A DNA stretch of 64,000 bases from Flavihumibacter fluvii (GTDB lineage: Bacteria > Bacteroidota > Bacteroidia > Chitinophagales > Chitinophagaceae). The DNA lies in assembly GCF_018595675.2 (NCBI RefSeq), contig NZ_CP092333.1:1264001-1328000 (forward strand). The letters are read 5' to 3'. A program made the translations under genes and the position numbers. The notes beneath the pieces are model-generated. The model was not told where the DNA came from. It worked only from the letters and a program-made list of their open reading frames with translations, and did not search any database. The stretch's first letter is position 1, and every line of letters starts with the position of its first letter. This document shows positions 18,413 to 27,177 of this stretch, one piece after another.

Positions 18413-21076
18413 TTAAGATTTAAGGCTTTCTTCTATCACTTTTATTTTGCCCAGGGCGTCTTCCTTTTTCCTTTTTTCCATATCCACCACCTCCGGTTTA
18501 GCCTGCTGGACAAAACGCTCATTTCCCAGTTTTTTCTCCACGCTCACCAGGAATCCTTTAAGATATTCCAGTTCCTTTAATAATTCTTCCCGCTGGGTCC
18601 CCATTTCGATGGGCTTTTCGGTTTCAATATAAAACTGGTGTTTCCCGATCACCGTACTGATGGTATTCGGTATCGAAGCCTGTCCGAATTTGATTTCTTT
18701 GGCATTTACCTGCCTGGACAGTATTGGCCGGATGATTTCATAAACAACGGTATCTGGACTAATGATGTGCAGGTTGATGGTTTCTTTTGGTTTTATCAGG
18801 GCCTTATTTCGTGCATCCCTTATTCCGCTGATTACTTCTTTCAATAATTTCCCTTCTTCCAGGTAAGCGATAGTCGATTTACCGGCTATTGCTGTGGCCA
18901 ATGATTCAAGCCTGGAAAACTGGCGGATGCAGAGGTCATCACCATTATGCCTGCTGACCAGCTGGCTATAAATTTCTTCTGTAATAAACGGCATGAACGG
19001 ATGAAGCAATTGCACCAGTTCTTCCATGAAAACCACAGCCTGTTGAAGGTGGATGGTATTAACAGGTTCATCAAATCCGGGTTTTATCCATTCAAGGTAC
19101 CAGCTGCAAAAATCATCCCATACCAGGGAGTACAAGGTTTTAAGTGCCTCGCTCAACCTGAATTGTTGCATTAGTTGGTCCACATCCTTTCTGGCTTCAT
19201 TCAGGCGACTCCTGAACCAGTCATTGGCCCAGTTCAGGGAAGCGGCATCAGCAGTGTTCAGGTCGGGTGTAAATTGTGGTTTTTCCTGCCACATGCGGAT
19301 CAGCTTCAGGGCATTCCACATTTTATTATTGAAATTTCTGCCCTGCTCCAACGCCGACTCATCAAACAAGAGATCATTGCCTGCGGGTGAGGATATCATT
19401 ATACCAAAGCGAACTGCATCAGCGCCATATTTGTCTATCAATTCGAGCAGGTCGGGGGAGTTTCCCAGGCTCTTGCTCATTTTCCGCCCCTGTTTATCCC
19501 GCACCATACCGGTGAAATACACATCATTAAATGGTTTAACATGCTCGTATTCAAGTCCGGCCATGATCATCCTTGCTACCCAAAAGAAAATAATATCCTG
19601 TCCAGTTACCAAGACAGAAGTGGGGTAGTAATACTTTATTTCAGCATTTTCGGGCTGGGTAATGCCATTAAATACTTCCATTGGCCAAAGCCAGGAGGAG
19701 AACCAGGTATCTAAAACATCCTGGTCCTGTGTAAACTGTTCTGCCTGTATGGAAACTCCAACCTGTTTATAGAATTCTTCTGCGGCTTCCTCCCGGGTTG
19801 CGGCGACAACGCAAGTGCCATCAGGTGCATACCAGGCCGGGATCTGCTGGCCCCACCAGAGTTGACGGCTGATACACCAATCCTTTACATTTTCCAGCCA
19901 ATATTTGTAAGTGGCCAGGAATTTATCACCCGGATGTATTTTTATCTCACCTGATACAACGGCATTTAAAGCCGGACCAGCCATTTCTTTCATTTTCAGG
20001 AACCATTGGGTTGAGATCCGTGGTTCAACCACTGCACCGGAGCGCTGGCTGTACCCTAACCTGGTAGCGTATTCCTCCTCCTTCAACAGGAAGCCTTTTT
20101 CATTTAATTCCACCAGGATTTGTTTGCGGGCCTTAAAGCGGTCCATGCCCACAAAAATCTCAGCGGCAGAACTTAAGGTTCCATCTTCATTGAGGGTATC
20201 TACAACTTCGAGGTTGTGTTTTAATCCCAGGTTATAGTCATTGATATCATGGGCTGGCGTTACTTTTAAGGCCCCTGTTCCGAATGCAGGATCAACATAC
20301 TCATCAAAAATGATAGGAATACGCCGGTTGATCAGGGGTACAAAAGCGTAGCTGTTTTTCAGGTGGGCATACCGGTTATCCGAAGGGTGCACGCATATGG
20401 CCGTATCACCCATAATAGTTTCAGGCCGTTGGGTGGCAATGATAATTTCCCCGCCGTTTTCAAGTTGGTATTTCAGGAAGTACAATTTACCCTGGATATC
20501 TTTATATTCCACTTCCTCGTCACTAAGGGCTGTTTTTGCGGCAGGATCCCAGTTAATCATCCTGGCGCCGCGATAGATCAACCCTTTTTTATACAGATCG
20601 ATAAAGACCTTAATTACTGCCTTATAATAGTGGTCATCCATCGTAAAAGTTACCCTGTTCCAGTCAACACTACAGCCCAAACGTTCTATTTGGTTATAAA
20701 TGATGCCACCATATTTTTCTTTCCATTCAAAAGCATAACGCAGGAATTCTTCCCGGCTCAGGTCAGCTTTCCTGATCCCTTTCTCCTTTTCCAGCATCTG
20801 AACCACTTTGGCTTCGGTCGCAATTGAAGCATGGTCACTTCCGGGTACCCAGCAGGCATTAAATCCACTCATCCTGGCCTTTCGCACCAAAATATCCTGC
20901 ACGGTTTCATTGAGTGTATGCCCCATATGCAACACGCCGGTTACATTCGGTGGTGGAATAACCACGGTAAAAGCTGGACGATGATCGGGTTGGCTACTAA
21001 AATACTGCTGCTTTTTCCAGTGTTCCGTCCATTTTTTTTCTGCATCAGCAGGTATAAAATTCTTGGTCAGTTCCAT
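18413..21076 (-). CDS. valS: Valine--tRNA ligase
   Basis: The 887-residue class I synthetase has HMGH at residues 50-53 (after PPPNVTGVL) and KMSKS near residue 530 (GRKMSKSLGNSPD). The large editing domain lies between them (for example TQRPETIMGDTA), with a C-terminal anticodon-binding region and coiled-coil arm. It charges tRNA-Val; two tRNA-Val genes lie in this window. The start at 21076 (MELTKNFIPADAEKKW) was chosen over a 14-codon-longer frame, because a TATTTTTG promoter element at 21108-21115 lies inside that extension. Confidence 0.97.
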   Translation of the reverse strand: MELTKNFIPADAEKKWTEHWKKQQYFSSQPDHRPAFTVVIPPPNVTGVLHMGHTLNETVQDILVRKARMSGFNACWVPGSDHASIATEAKVVQMLEKEKGIRKADLSREEFLRYAFEWKEKYGGIIYNQIERLGCSVDWNRVTFTMDDHYYKAVIKVFIDLYKKGLIYRGARMINWDPAAKTALSDEEVEYKDIQGKLYFLKYQLENGGEIIIATQRPETIMGDTAICVHPSDNRYAHLKNSYAFVPLINRRIPIIFDEYVDPAFGTGALKVTPAHDINDYNLGLKHNLEVVDTLNEDGTLSSAAEIFVGMDRFKARKQILVELNEKGFLLKEEEYATRLGYSQRSGAVVEPRISTQWFLKMKEMAGPALNAVVSGEIKIHPGDKFLATYKYWLENVKDWCISRQLWWGQQIPAWYAPDGTCVVAATREEAAEEFYKQVGVSIQAEQFTQDQDVLDTWFSSWLWPMEVFNGITQPENAEIKYYYPTSVLVTGQDIIFFWVARMIMAGLEYEHVKPFNDVYFTGMVRDKQGRKMSKSLGNSPDLLELIDKYGADAVRFGIMISSPAGNDLLFDESALEQGRNFNNKMWNALKLIRMWQEKPQFTPDLNTADAASLNWANDWFRSRLNEARKDVDQLMQQFRLSEALKTLYSLVWDDFCSWYLEWIKPGFDEPVNTIHLQQAVVFMEELVQLLHPFMPFITEEIYSQLVSRHNGDDLCIRQFSRLESLATAIAGKSTIAYLEEGKLLKEVISGIRDARNKALIKPKETINLHIISPDTVVYEIIRPILSRQVNAKEIKFGQASIPNTISTVIGKHQFYIETEKPIEMGTQREELLKELEYLKGFLVSVEKKLGNERFVQQAKPEVVDMEKRKKEDALGKIKVIEESLKS

Positions 21077-21107
21077 ACAATTGCGGGATAGATAAAAGTT
21101 TGGGGTG

Positions 21108-21115
21108 CAAAAATA
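21108..21115 (-). promoter_or_regulatory. valS -7 element TATTTTTG
   Basis: The minus-strand reading is TATTTTTG, matching TAnnTTTG, about 31 nt upstream of the chosen valS ATG. A CAA on the plus strand (TTG on minus) at 21132-21134 gives a 16-nt spacer to a possible -33 TTG. It decides in favour of the shorter valS start. Confidence 0.6.
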
Positions 21116-21202
21116 CAAAATCGGGTTGGAGCAAACGGCTAAAGCAGGCAGAAATGCTTAAATTGATGCTAAGTATTGGTCCAGACTCCAAACTAACATG
21201 GT

Positions 21203-23656
21203 ATGTGCTATCGTTTACTGGTTGTTTTATATTGCTTAATTTTTATTGTACCCCCCATTAAGGCCCAGCAACCTGCAGATAGCCTGCTGCAAAATACATT
21301 GGTTGACAGTTTGTCACACCAGCTTAGCATAGATACTGCAGGGCAGGATCCTTTTTTCGGGATGGATTCAACCTCCGGTAAAATTGCCCAAAGCCTTGAA
21401 CAACTAACAACTGACCTGAATATGGTCAATGGTGTTTTGAAAAGAGGGCTGGATACTGTGGAAATACATGATGAGTTGCCCGAGGTGACACGTTTGTTGG
21501 AAAGCATTAAATTGAACATTTTTGGTCCTGATATTTCACCTTCCCTGCGTGGGTTAAATGCTGCAAAAGTACTGCTGATCCAAAATGCGGCGAGATTAAA
21601 TGGTTGGCAGAAAACCCTTGAAAAATACAATTCTAACCTCCAGGATCTCCGAAAGGAGATACTGGAAGGACTTAAGGTTGGTGAATTCAGGGATACAACT
21701 GTTTTATTGTTATATAAGGCTGAATTGGTTGAGCTGGGAAAAAAATGGCAGGCAGTCAGATTGGAATTTGATAGCCAGAATGAAAATATTGGATTGCTTT
21801 TACAACGTGTTACACGTGTTGCTTTAATAAATACAGACCTGCTTGATGAAGTGAATTTTCGCATCCGGACTATAAAACGGAAAATGTTGTATAAAACAGA
21901 TTCGTATTTATGGGAAAGAATGCCACCCCAGCAGGTTGGTTTCATTACACTACTTTCAAGATCCACCCGGCTTGGCTGGCGGATGTTTGTGTTCTACGTT
22001 AGTGATCACTGGAATTATATTCTTCTATTGATCCTCATTGCAGTGATTTTTTATTTGCTCGTAAGTAAAGGACTGCGCGAAGTTGAGAAAAAACAACAGG
22101 CCATCCTGTTGGATCCTGTAAAATACCTGGCGCGTAATACAGCATTTTGTGCTGCAATACTGGCATTCACCATTATTCCATTTTTATCTTTTAGTCCACC
22201 TGCAATATATATAGAGTTATCCTGGTTTGTGATGTTGGTGGTCGCTACTAGATTGGCCTGGCCCGATTGGTCTGCAGAATACCGGAAATATTGGTGGGGA
22301 GTTGTAGCATTGTTTTTTCTTTTCGGGTTCGATAATATTATTATCCGTATTACAGCCGTTGAACGATGGTCTGTCCTGCTATTAACGGGTTTTGCGGTTT
22401 ACCTGGGCTGGAAATTGATCCGGGAGGTTCGAAAGGAACCCGGGCGCTATCCGGTTTTCCAAAATGAAGTTATCTGGTTATTTATTGTGGCCAACGGTAC
22501 GGCTTTCCTGTTAAATATTTTTGGAAGGTTTACTTTGGCAAAAGTGATCTGTAATAGTGCCGTGATTGGGCTGGCCCATGCTTTATCCTTTTTCCTGTTG
22601 GTGGAAATTTTAATTGAAGCCTTATACCTGGTGCTGGAAGGAAATGATAAAAATAAATTAGCTGCCTATTTCAAGTTTTCGGAAATCAAAATAAGTATCA
22701 GGAAAATTTTAGTATTTACCGGTATAGTACTTTGGTTAATGGCATTTTTTTGGAGTCTGAATGTAATGGATAGTGTTGTGGAAACTATTCAAGATTTCCT
22801 GCAGAAGGAACGAATGATCGGCACTATGGAGTTTACACTTGGGAGTATCGTTGTGTTTGTCGTGGTTTTCTGGTGTTCATTTGCTGTATCAAATGTGCTG
22901 CGTTTTTTCTTCGGGGGAAATGCTGATAACCAAATCAATAGTGCAAGAAAGAGTAAAATAGGTTCAAGGATCCTCCTGGTAAGACTCTTGGTCATTTCTG
23001 TTGGATTTTTATTGGCTATGGGTGCTGCGGGAATTCCATTAGATAAGTTGGCTATTATTATTGGTGCATTGGGTGTTGGTATTGGTTTCGGGTTGCAGAA
23101 TATCGTTAATAACCTGGTGAGCGGAATCATCCTCGCATTTGAAAAACCAATGGACGTAGGTGATGTGATTGAAATCGGACCTGACACAGGCCGGGTAAAG
23201 GAAATTGGGATACGAAGCAGTAAAATCAGCACTTTTGACGGAGCCGATATAATTGTTCCTAACGGGGATTTCATTTCACAACGGCTAACAAACTGGACCC
23301 ATAATAATACTTATCGAAGAATTGAATTGGTTGTTGGGGTTGCCTATGGGACTGACCTGGATAAAGCACAAAAGGTTGTTCAGCAGGTACTGGATGGTGA
23401 TAATGAAATTGAAAACCAACCCGCACCTTCGATAATTTGGAATGAAATGGGAAGTAGTGCGATAAATATGAGGGTACTTTTCTGGACTAGTGATTTTGAT
23501 AATTGGGTTTCCCTGAAGAGCAAGATATTGAAAGCCATTTACCTGGAATTTAATAAGGCTGGTATTTCAATTCCTTTCCAGCAACAGGATTTGCACCTGA
23601 AAAGCATTGATCCGGAATTGATCAGGCAATTCATTCCCCCGGGTCAACAAAAATGA
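21203..23656 (+). CDS. Mechanosensitive ion channel (MscS family, large form)
   Basis: The 817-residue protein has a signal peptide (ending near PIKAQ), a periplasmic region of about 250 residues rich in helices and coiled coil, then about ten membrane segments. The MscS pore and beta domain lie near residue 610-720, with GVGIGFGLQNIVNNLVSG and PMDVGDVIEI as the family signature. Large MscS/MscK-like channels gate under membrane tension and protect against osmotic downshock. It reads away from valS (divergent). No neighbour indicates a more specific job. Confidence 0.9.
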   Translation: MCYRLLVVLYCLIFIVPPIKAQQPADSLLQNTLVDSLSHQLSIDTAGQDPFFGMDSTSGKIAQSLEQLTTDLNMVNGVLKRGLDTVEIHDELPEVTRLLESIKLNIFGPDISPSLRGLNAAKVLLIQNAARLNGWQKTLEKYNSNLQDLRKEILEGLKVGEFRDTTVLLLYKAELVELGKKWQAVRLEFDSQNENIGLLLQRVTRVALINTDLLDEVNFRIRTIKRKMLYKTDSYLWERMPPQQVGFITLLSRSTRLGWRMFVFYVSDHWNYILLLILIAVIFYLLVSKGLREVEKKQQAILLDPVKYLARNTAFCAAILAFTIIPFLSFSPPAIYIELSWFVMLVVATRLAWPDWSAEYRKYWWGVVALFFLFGFDNIIIRITAVERWSVLLLTGFAVYLGWKLIREVRKEPGRYPVFQNEVIWLFIVANGTAFLLNIFGRFTLAKVICNSAVIGLAHALSFFLLVEILIEALYLVLEGNDKNKLAAYFKFSEIKISIRKILVFTGIVLWLMAFFWSLNVMDSVVETIQDFLQKERMIGTMEFTLGSIVVFVVVFWCSFAVSNVLRFFFGGNADNQINSARKSKIGSRILLVRLLVISVGFLLAMGAAGIPLDKLAIIIGALGVGIGFGLQNIVNNLVSGIILAFEKPMDVGDVIEIGPDTGRVKEIGIRSSKISTFDGADIIVPNGDFISQRLTNWTHNNTYRRIELVVGVAYGTDLDKAQKVVQQVLDGDNEIENQPAPSIIWNEMGSSAINMRVLFWTSDFDNWVSLKSKILKAIYLEFNKAGISIPFQQQDLHLKSIDPELIRQFIPPGQQK

Positions 23657-23691
23657 ATACTAAATATTTTAGTTTTGTGTTGCTTGATTAG

Positions 23692-23699
23692 TATATTTG
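23692..23699 (+). promoter_or_regulatory. -7 element TATATTTG next to a GTG start
   Basis: An exact TAnnTTTG match ends only 4 nt before the GTG start of the exonuclease-GIY-YIG gene. It would place transcription start at or near the start codon. A second match, TAGTTTTG, lies upstream at 23670-23677. Confidence 0.5.
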
Positions 23700-23703
23700 G
23701 ACT

Positions 23704-25029
23704 GTGTATGCAATTGTAGATATAGAAACTACTGGTGGCTTTGCTGCTAATCATGGTATAACCGAAATCGCCATTCTATTGCATAATGGTGTGGAAGAGG
23801 AGGGGAGGTTTACAACTCTGGTGAATCCCGGACAATTGATTCCCCGTTACATCATCGCCCTTACGGGCATTACCAATGAAATGGTACAATCTGCGCCACG
23901 CTTTGAAACTGTTGCCGGTAAAATTCATGAATTATTAGCTAACAGGGTCTTTGTTGCGCACAATGTTAACTTCGACTATTCTTTTGTAAAATCTCACCTT
24001 GAACAATGCGGATTTGATTTACCTGTAAAAAAGTTATGCACGGTACGGATGGCAAGGAAAATCTTTCCCGGACTTGCCAGTTACAGTCTGGGTAATTTAT
24101 GCCGGTCCTTAGAAATACCTGTAGAGAACCGGCACAGGGCCGCAGGAGATGCAGCAGCGACAGCAGCTTTATTTAGTAAAATGGTTAAGGAAGACCACCA
24201 GGCAGTTATCGCAAAAATGTTAAAAGGTAAAAATGCAGATCAATATCTCCCCCCGCAGGTTCCAGTAGAAATAATTGAGAAAATTCCGGGTAGTCCGGGC
24301 GTTTATTATTTCGAAAATGCAAAAAAGGAGATTATATATGTTGGCAAGGCGATCAACCTGGTAAAAAGGGTAAAGAGCCATTTTTCCAATAATGACAATA
24401 GTAAGAGAAAGCAGGACTTGTTGCGGCAGGTGAGCAACGTTCGTTACAAGGTTTGCTCCAGTGAATTAATGGCCCTGATACTGGAGAGCCAGGAAATCAG
24501 GCGGATCTGGCCTTTATTCAATCGCAGCCAAAAAAAATACCACCATAAATATGGGTTATACGCCTATGAAGACGGCAGGGGATACCTGCAACTGGCTATT
24601 GATAAGAAAAAAAATCACCTTCCTGCTATCTATACTTTTAATTGGTTAACTGAGGGGCAGGCACATATCAGGAAGATACTGGGAAAGACAGAGGAAATTG
24701 AGGCAACCCCAGGTCACTCATTAGCAGCTGAACAACCTGCAGAATATAATCAACGCATTGAATTGGCAATAGCCAACCTGCGACAGAATCTGCCAAGCTT
24801 TGCTTTAGTAGAAAAAGACCCAATAGCAACAGGTCAATTCGCCGTTTATCTTATGGAAAAAGGACAGTTTTATGGTATGGGCTTTTTGGAAGCACCATTT
24901 TCATTACCATTAAAGTTGCAAACATGGAAGCAAATCATTGAACCCTCACCGGATAATGATTATATCCGGGGACTACTGTATCAGTTTGCAGCAAAACCAG
25001 ACCTTTCCCGGCTGGACTTACAGGATTAA
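23704..25029 (+). CDS. DnaQ-like exonuclease fused to GIY-YIG endonuclease domain
   Basis: The 441-residue protein begins with a DEDD-type 3'-5' exonuclease domain: DIETTGG with Asp6 and Glu8, HNVNFDYSF near 93, and HRAAGDAAAT near 143. A GIY-YIG domain follows from about residue 196 (PGVYYFENA then YVGKA), related to UvrC/Cho nucleases, and the rest is a C-terminal region without a recognised motif. This two-domain form is widespread in Bacteroidota and is thought to act in DNA repair, by analogy to Cho. The GTG start at 23704 gives the exact family N-terminus (YAIVDIETT); no in-frame ATG is available nearby. A promoter element ends 4 nt before it. Confidence 0.9.
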   Translation: MYAIVDIETTGGFAANHGITEIAILLHNGVEEEGRFTTLVNPGQLIPRYIIALTGITNEMVQSAPRFETVAGKIHELLANRVFVAHNVNFDYSFVKSHLEQCGFDLPVKKLCTVRMARKIFPGLASYSLGNLCRSLEIPVENRHRAAGDAAATAALFSKMVKEDHQAVIAKMLKGKNADQYLPPQVPVEIIEKIPGSPGVYYFENAKKEIIYVGKAINLVKRVKSHFSNNDNSKRKQDLLRQVSNVRYKVCSSELMALILESQEIRRIWPLFNRSQKKYHHKYGLYAYEDGRGYLQLAIDKKKNHLPAIYTFNWLTEGQAHIRKILGKTEEIEATPGHSLAAEQPAEYNQRIELAIANLRQNLPSFALVEKDPIATGQFAVYLMEKGQFYGMGFLEAPFSLPLKLQTWKQIIEPSPDNDYIRGLLYQFAAKPDLSRLDLQD

Positions 25030-25362
25030 CTGCTATTCACCAGGGTGCCTAAAAAACAGTCATTATTGTTTATTGCCAAACAAAATAGGTTACAATTGCA
25101 ATTGTACCATAAAGGGCTAAAACAATCAACAATAATTTACCGTTACTTGCTTTCGATAAATCAAATATACGCTTCATAGAAAACCATTTATTCGTGATAA
25201 AATGATTGCACGTGATTATATGGGTTTCAGGGGATTAATGGAACGGACTGAATAAGGTTCAGGTAATTGTTACTAATATATGAAATTCTACTGAACCGCC
25301 AATTTTTTTTTGTGGTATTTTCTATATCAATTTTTCGTGTATTTTAGGCCAAAGCTCCTTAC
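25030..25362. other. 333-bp intergenic region
   Basis: The region contains a possible 35-residue membrane protein on the minus strand (25070-25177) and a 16-bp perfect palindrome (25091-25106) inside that frame. Beyond these I see only AT-rich sequence and a near-match to the -7 element (TATTTTAG, about 25316-25350) ahead of the esterase. Confidence 0.6.
25070..25177 (-). CDS. Possible 35-residue single-pass membrane protein
   Basis: A minus-strand ATG frame encodes MKRIFDLSKASNGK followed by a continuous hydrophobic stretch (LLLIVLALYGTIAIVTYFVW) and a stop. This layout, a short charged basic N-terminus then one membrane helix, is common in bacterial small membrane proteins. It lies alone in an intergenic region, with no exact promoter element upstream. 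Support is compositional only, so it could be chance. Confidence 0.4.
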   Translation of the reverse strand: MKRIFDLSKASNGKLLLIVLALYGTIAIVTYFVWQ

Positions 25363-26094
25363 ATGGATAGACACCTTACATCATGGTTTAGTCCGTCATT
25401 GCAGAAAGAAATGCCGATAGCAGTTTATGGGCATTATGGATTTGCATTGCTATTAATTCCAACTGCAGCGGCAGATTACCTGGAATATGAACGCTTTCAG
25501 TTAATAGATGCGATCAAGCCGTATATTGAATCAGGTAAAGTAAAGGTGTTTTCCATTGATAGCATCAATAATGAAAGCTGGATGAACCGGCATATGGATG
25601 GCCGGCATCAATCCATCCGCCACCAGCAATGGAATGATTATGTTTTTAATGAAGTGATTCCCTTTATTAAAACGCATACGAGCGGCGATACACCCATTAT
25701 AGTTTCCGGTGCTTCATTTGGGGCACTGCATTCTGCCAACCTGTTTTTTAAGCGGCCAGACCTCCTCAATGGATGCCTGGCTATGAGTGGGGTTTATGAT
25801 CTTACCGAGTATACCCATGGTTATTTTGATGAAGATGTGTATTATAATAGTCCGGCTCACTACCTCCCCAATCTTTCCGATCACGGCGTTTTGGAACAGA
25901 TCAGGAAAAGCCACCATATCCATTTCCTGAGTGGAAGTGGCGCCTATGAAGATCCTGATGCCAGCAGGCGCATAGCAGGAATTCTGTATAATAAAGGGAT
26001 TTGGTATGAATTGGATATCTGGGGAAATGATATGAAGCATGACTGGCCAACCTGGCGGGCCATGTTACCACATTACCTGGCTACCCGATTTTAA
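25363..26094 (+). CDS. Esterase family alpha/beta hydrolase
   Basis: The 243-residue protein resembles PF00756-type esterases. It has the nucleophile elbow GASFG within VSGASFGALHSANL near residue 118, a preceding NEVIPFIK helix, an LSGVYDL strand and a C-terminal histidine in MKHDWPTWR (near 227) placed as the third triad member. No signal peptide is present, so it is probably cytoplasmic. The substrate is unknown. It converges on aat with a 14-bp overlap. Confidence 0.85.
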   Translation: MDRHLTSWFSPSLQKEMPIAVYGHYGFALLLIPTAAADYLEYERFQLIDAIKPYIESGKVKVFSIDSINNESWMNRHMDGRHQSIRHQQWNDYVFNEVIPFIKTHTSGDTPIIVSGASFGALHSANLFFKRPDLLNGCLAMSGVYDLTEYTHGYFDEDVYYNSPAHYLPNLSDHGVLEQIRKSHHIHFLSGSGAYEDPDASRRIAGILYNKGIWYELDIWGNDMKHDWPTWRAMLPHYLATRF

Positions 26095-26752
26095 TAGCAT
26101 CAGTATCGTCTAAATTATCGGCGAGGATTTGTAAAAATTTGCCCCTGCTGATCATTTTTGCCCCTAAGCTTGCCAGGTGTTCAGTATATACCTGGCAGTC
26201 AATCAGTTTAACGCCTTGATTTTGCAGGTGATTGACCCATTTGATAAATGCAAATTTACTTGCATTGGGTTGCAGGGAGAACATGCTTTCACCAAAGAAT
26301 AACCTGCCGATGCCAATACCATACAATCCACCCACAAGTTGGTCACCCTGCCAGGATTCTGCAGAAAATGCATAACCCATTTTATGCAGTCTGGTATATG
26401 ATTCGATCATATCCGGATTGATCCAGGTGCTGTCCTGGTCTGACCGCCTCACTTTTCCGCAGTGTTCCATTACATCCTGAAAAGCAGTATTCATGCGAAA
26501 ACTGAACCTGTCCTGGTTCAGTACCGGCCGCATACTTTTGCTGATTTTCAGGTCAGCAGGAAATAGAACAAAACGCGGATCCGGGCTCCACCAAAGAATC
26601 GGACCTTCATCATACCAGGGGAAAATTCCGGACCGATACGCTTTTAAAAGTCTCTCCGGAGAAAGGTCGCCCCCAATAGCGAGTAAACCATCTGGTTCGG
26701 CATCCTGAACCGGTGGGAAAATTGGCTGTTCATCCAGAATAAATACCGGCAT
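26081..26752 (-). CDS. aat: Leucyl/phenylalanyl-tRNA--protein transferase
   Basis: The 223-residue enzyme carries the diagnostic Aat segments: DGLLAIGGDLSPERLLKAY, SGIFPWYDEG and WWSPDPRFVLFP at the N-terminus, later GGLYGIGIGRLFFGESMFS, and IDCQVYTEHLASLGA. It transfers Leu or Phe from tRNA to N-terminal Arg or Lys of proteins, creating N-degrons read by ClpS. It starts 3 nt after the clpS stop, and the two form an operon for one pathway. Confidence 0.96.
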   Translation of the reverse strand: MPVFILDEQPIFPPVQDAEPDGLLAIGGDLSPERLLKAYRSGIFPWYDEGPILWWSPDPRFVLFPADLKISKSMRPVLNQDRFSFRMNTAFQDVMEHCGKVRRSDQDSTWINPDMIESYTRLHKMGYAFSAESWQGDQLVGGLYGIGIGRLFFGESMFSLQPNASKFAFIKWVNHLQNQGVKLIDCQVYTEHLASLGAKMISRGKFLQILADNLDDTDAIKIG

Positions 26753-26755
26753 AAG

Positions 26756-27061
26756 TCAGGCGGTAATTTCAATTGTTGCCCCTATACCGCGATCAGTAAT
26801 TGCATCACACATGGGTTTTAGTTCATCATATTCCCCACTCTTAACCCCATACTTCCCTTTAGTATGAATGAACATGGCACATTGCTCAGCCTGTTCGGGT
26901 TCATGGCCACATACAGTGATCAGGGTTTCAATTACCCATTCAAAGGTATTGACCTCATCATTCCATACAATCAATTGATAGGGGGTTCCTGTATCTGTTA
27001 ACACATCAACCTCTTCATGGGTGGCATGGTCCTTGTCTTCCTTAAAATTGAACATCTGCAT
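26756..27061 (-). CDS. clpS: ATP-dependent Clp protease adapter ClpS
   Basis: The 101-residue protein has an acidic, flexible N-terminus and the ClpS core: YQLIVWNDEVNTFEWVIE with the NDxxxTF motif, CGHEPEQAEQCAMFIHTKGK, and a C-terminal strand. ClpS binds proteins with N-terminal Leu, Phe, Tyr or Trp and hands them to the Clp ATPase. It is the first gene of the clpS-aat pair. A promoter element TAATTTTG lies 10 nt ahead of the ATG. Confidence 0.96.
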   Translation of the reverse strand: MQMFNFKEDKDHATHEEVDVLTDTGTPYQLIVWNDEVNTFEWVIETLITVCGHEPEQAEQCAMFIHTKGKYGVKSGEYDELKPMCDAITDRGIGATIEITA

Positions 27062-27071
27062 TTCTTTGGTA

Positions 27072-27079
27072 CAAAATTA
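27072..27079 (-). promoter_or_regulatory. clpS -7 element TAATTTTG
   Basis: The minus-strand reading is TAATTTTG, matching TAnnTTTG, ending 10 nt before the clpS start, so the leader would be only a few nucleotides long. Confidence 0.55.
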
Positions 27080-27177
27080 AAAAATATGGGCAAAGCGCAT
27101 AATGCAGCAACAAATCCCCACCAGGAATTGTCTTCTCTATGTAATTTTAAGTCGATCTTGACACGGTAAGTATATTT

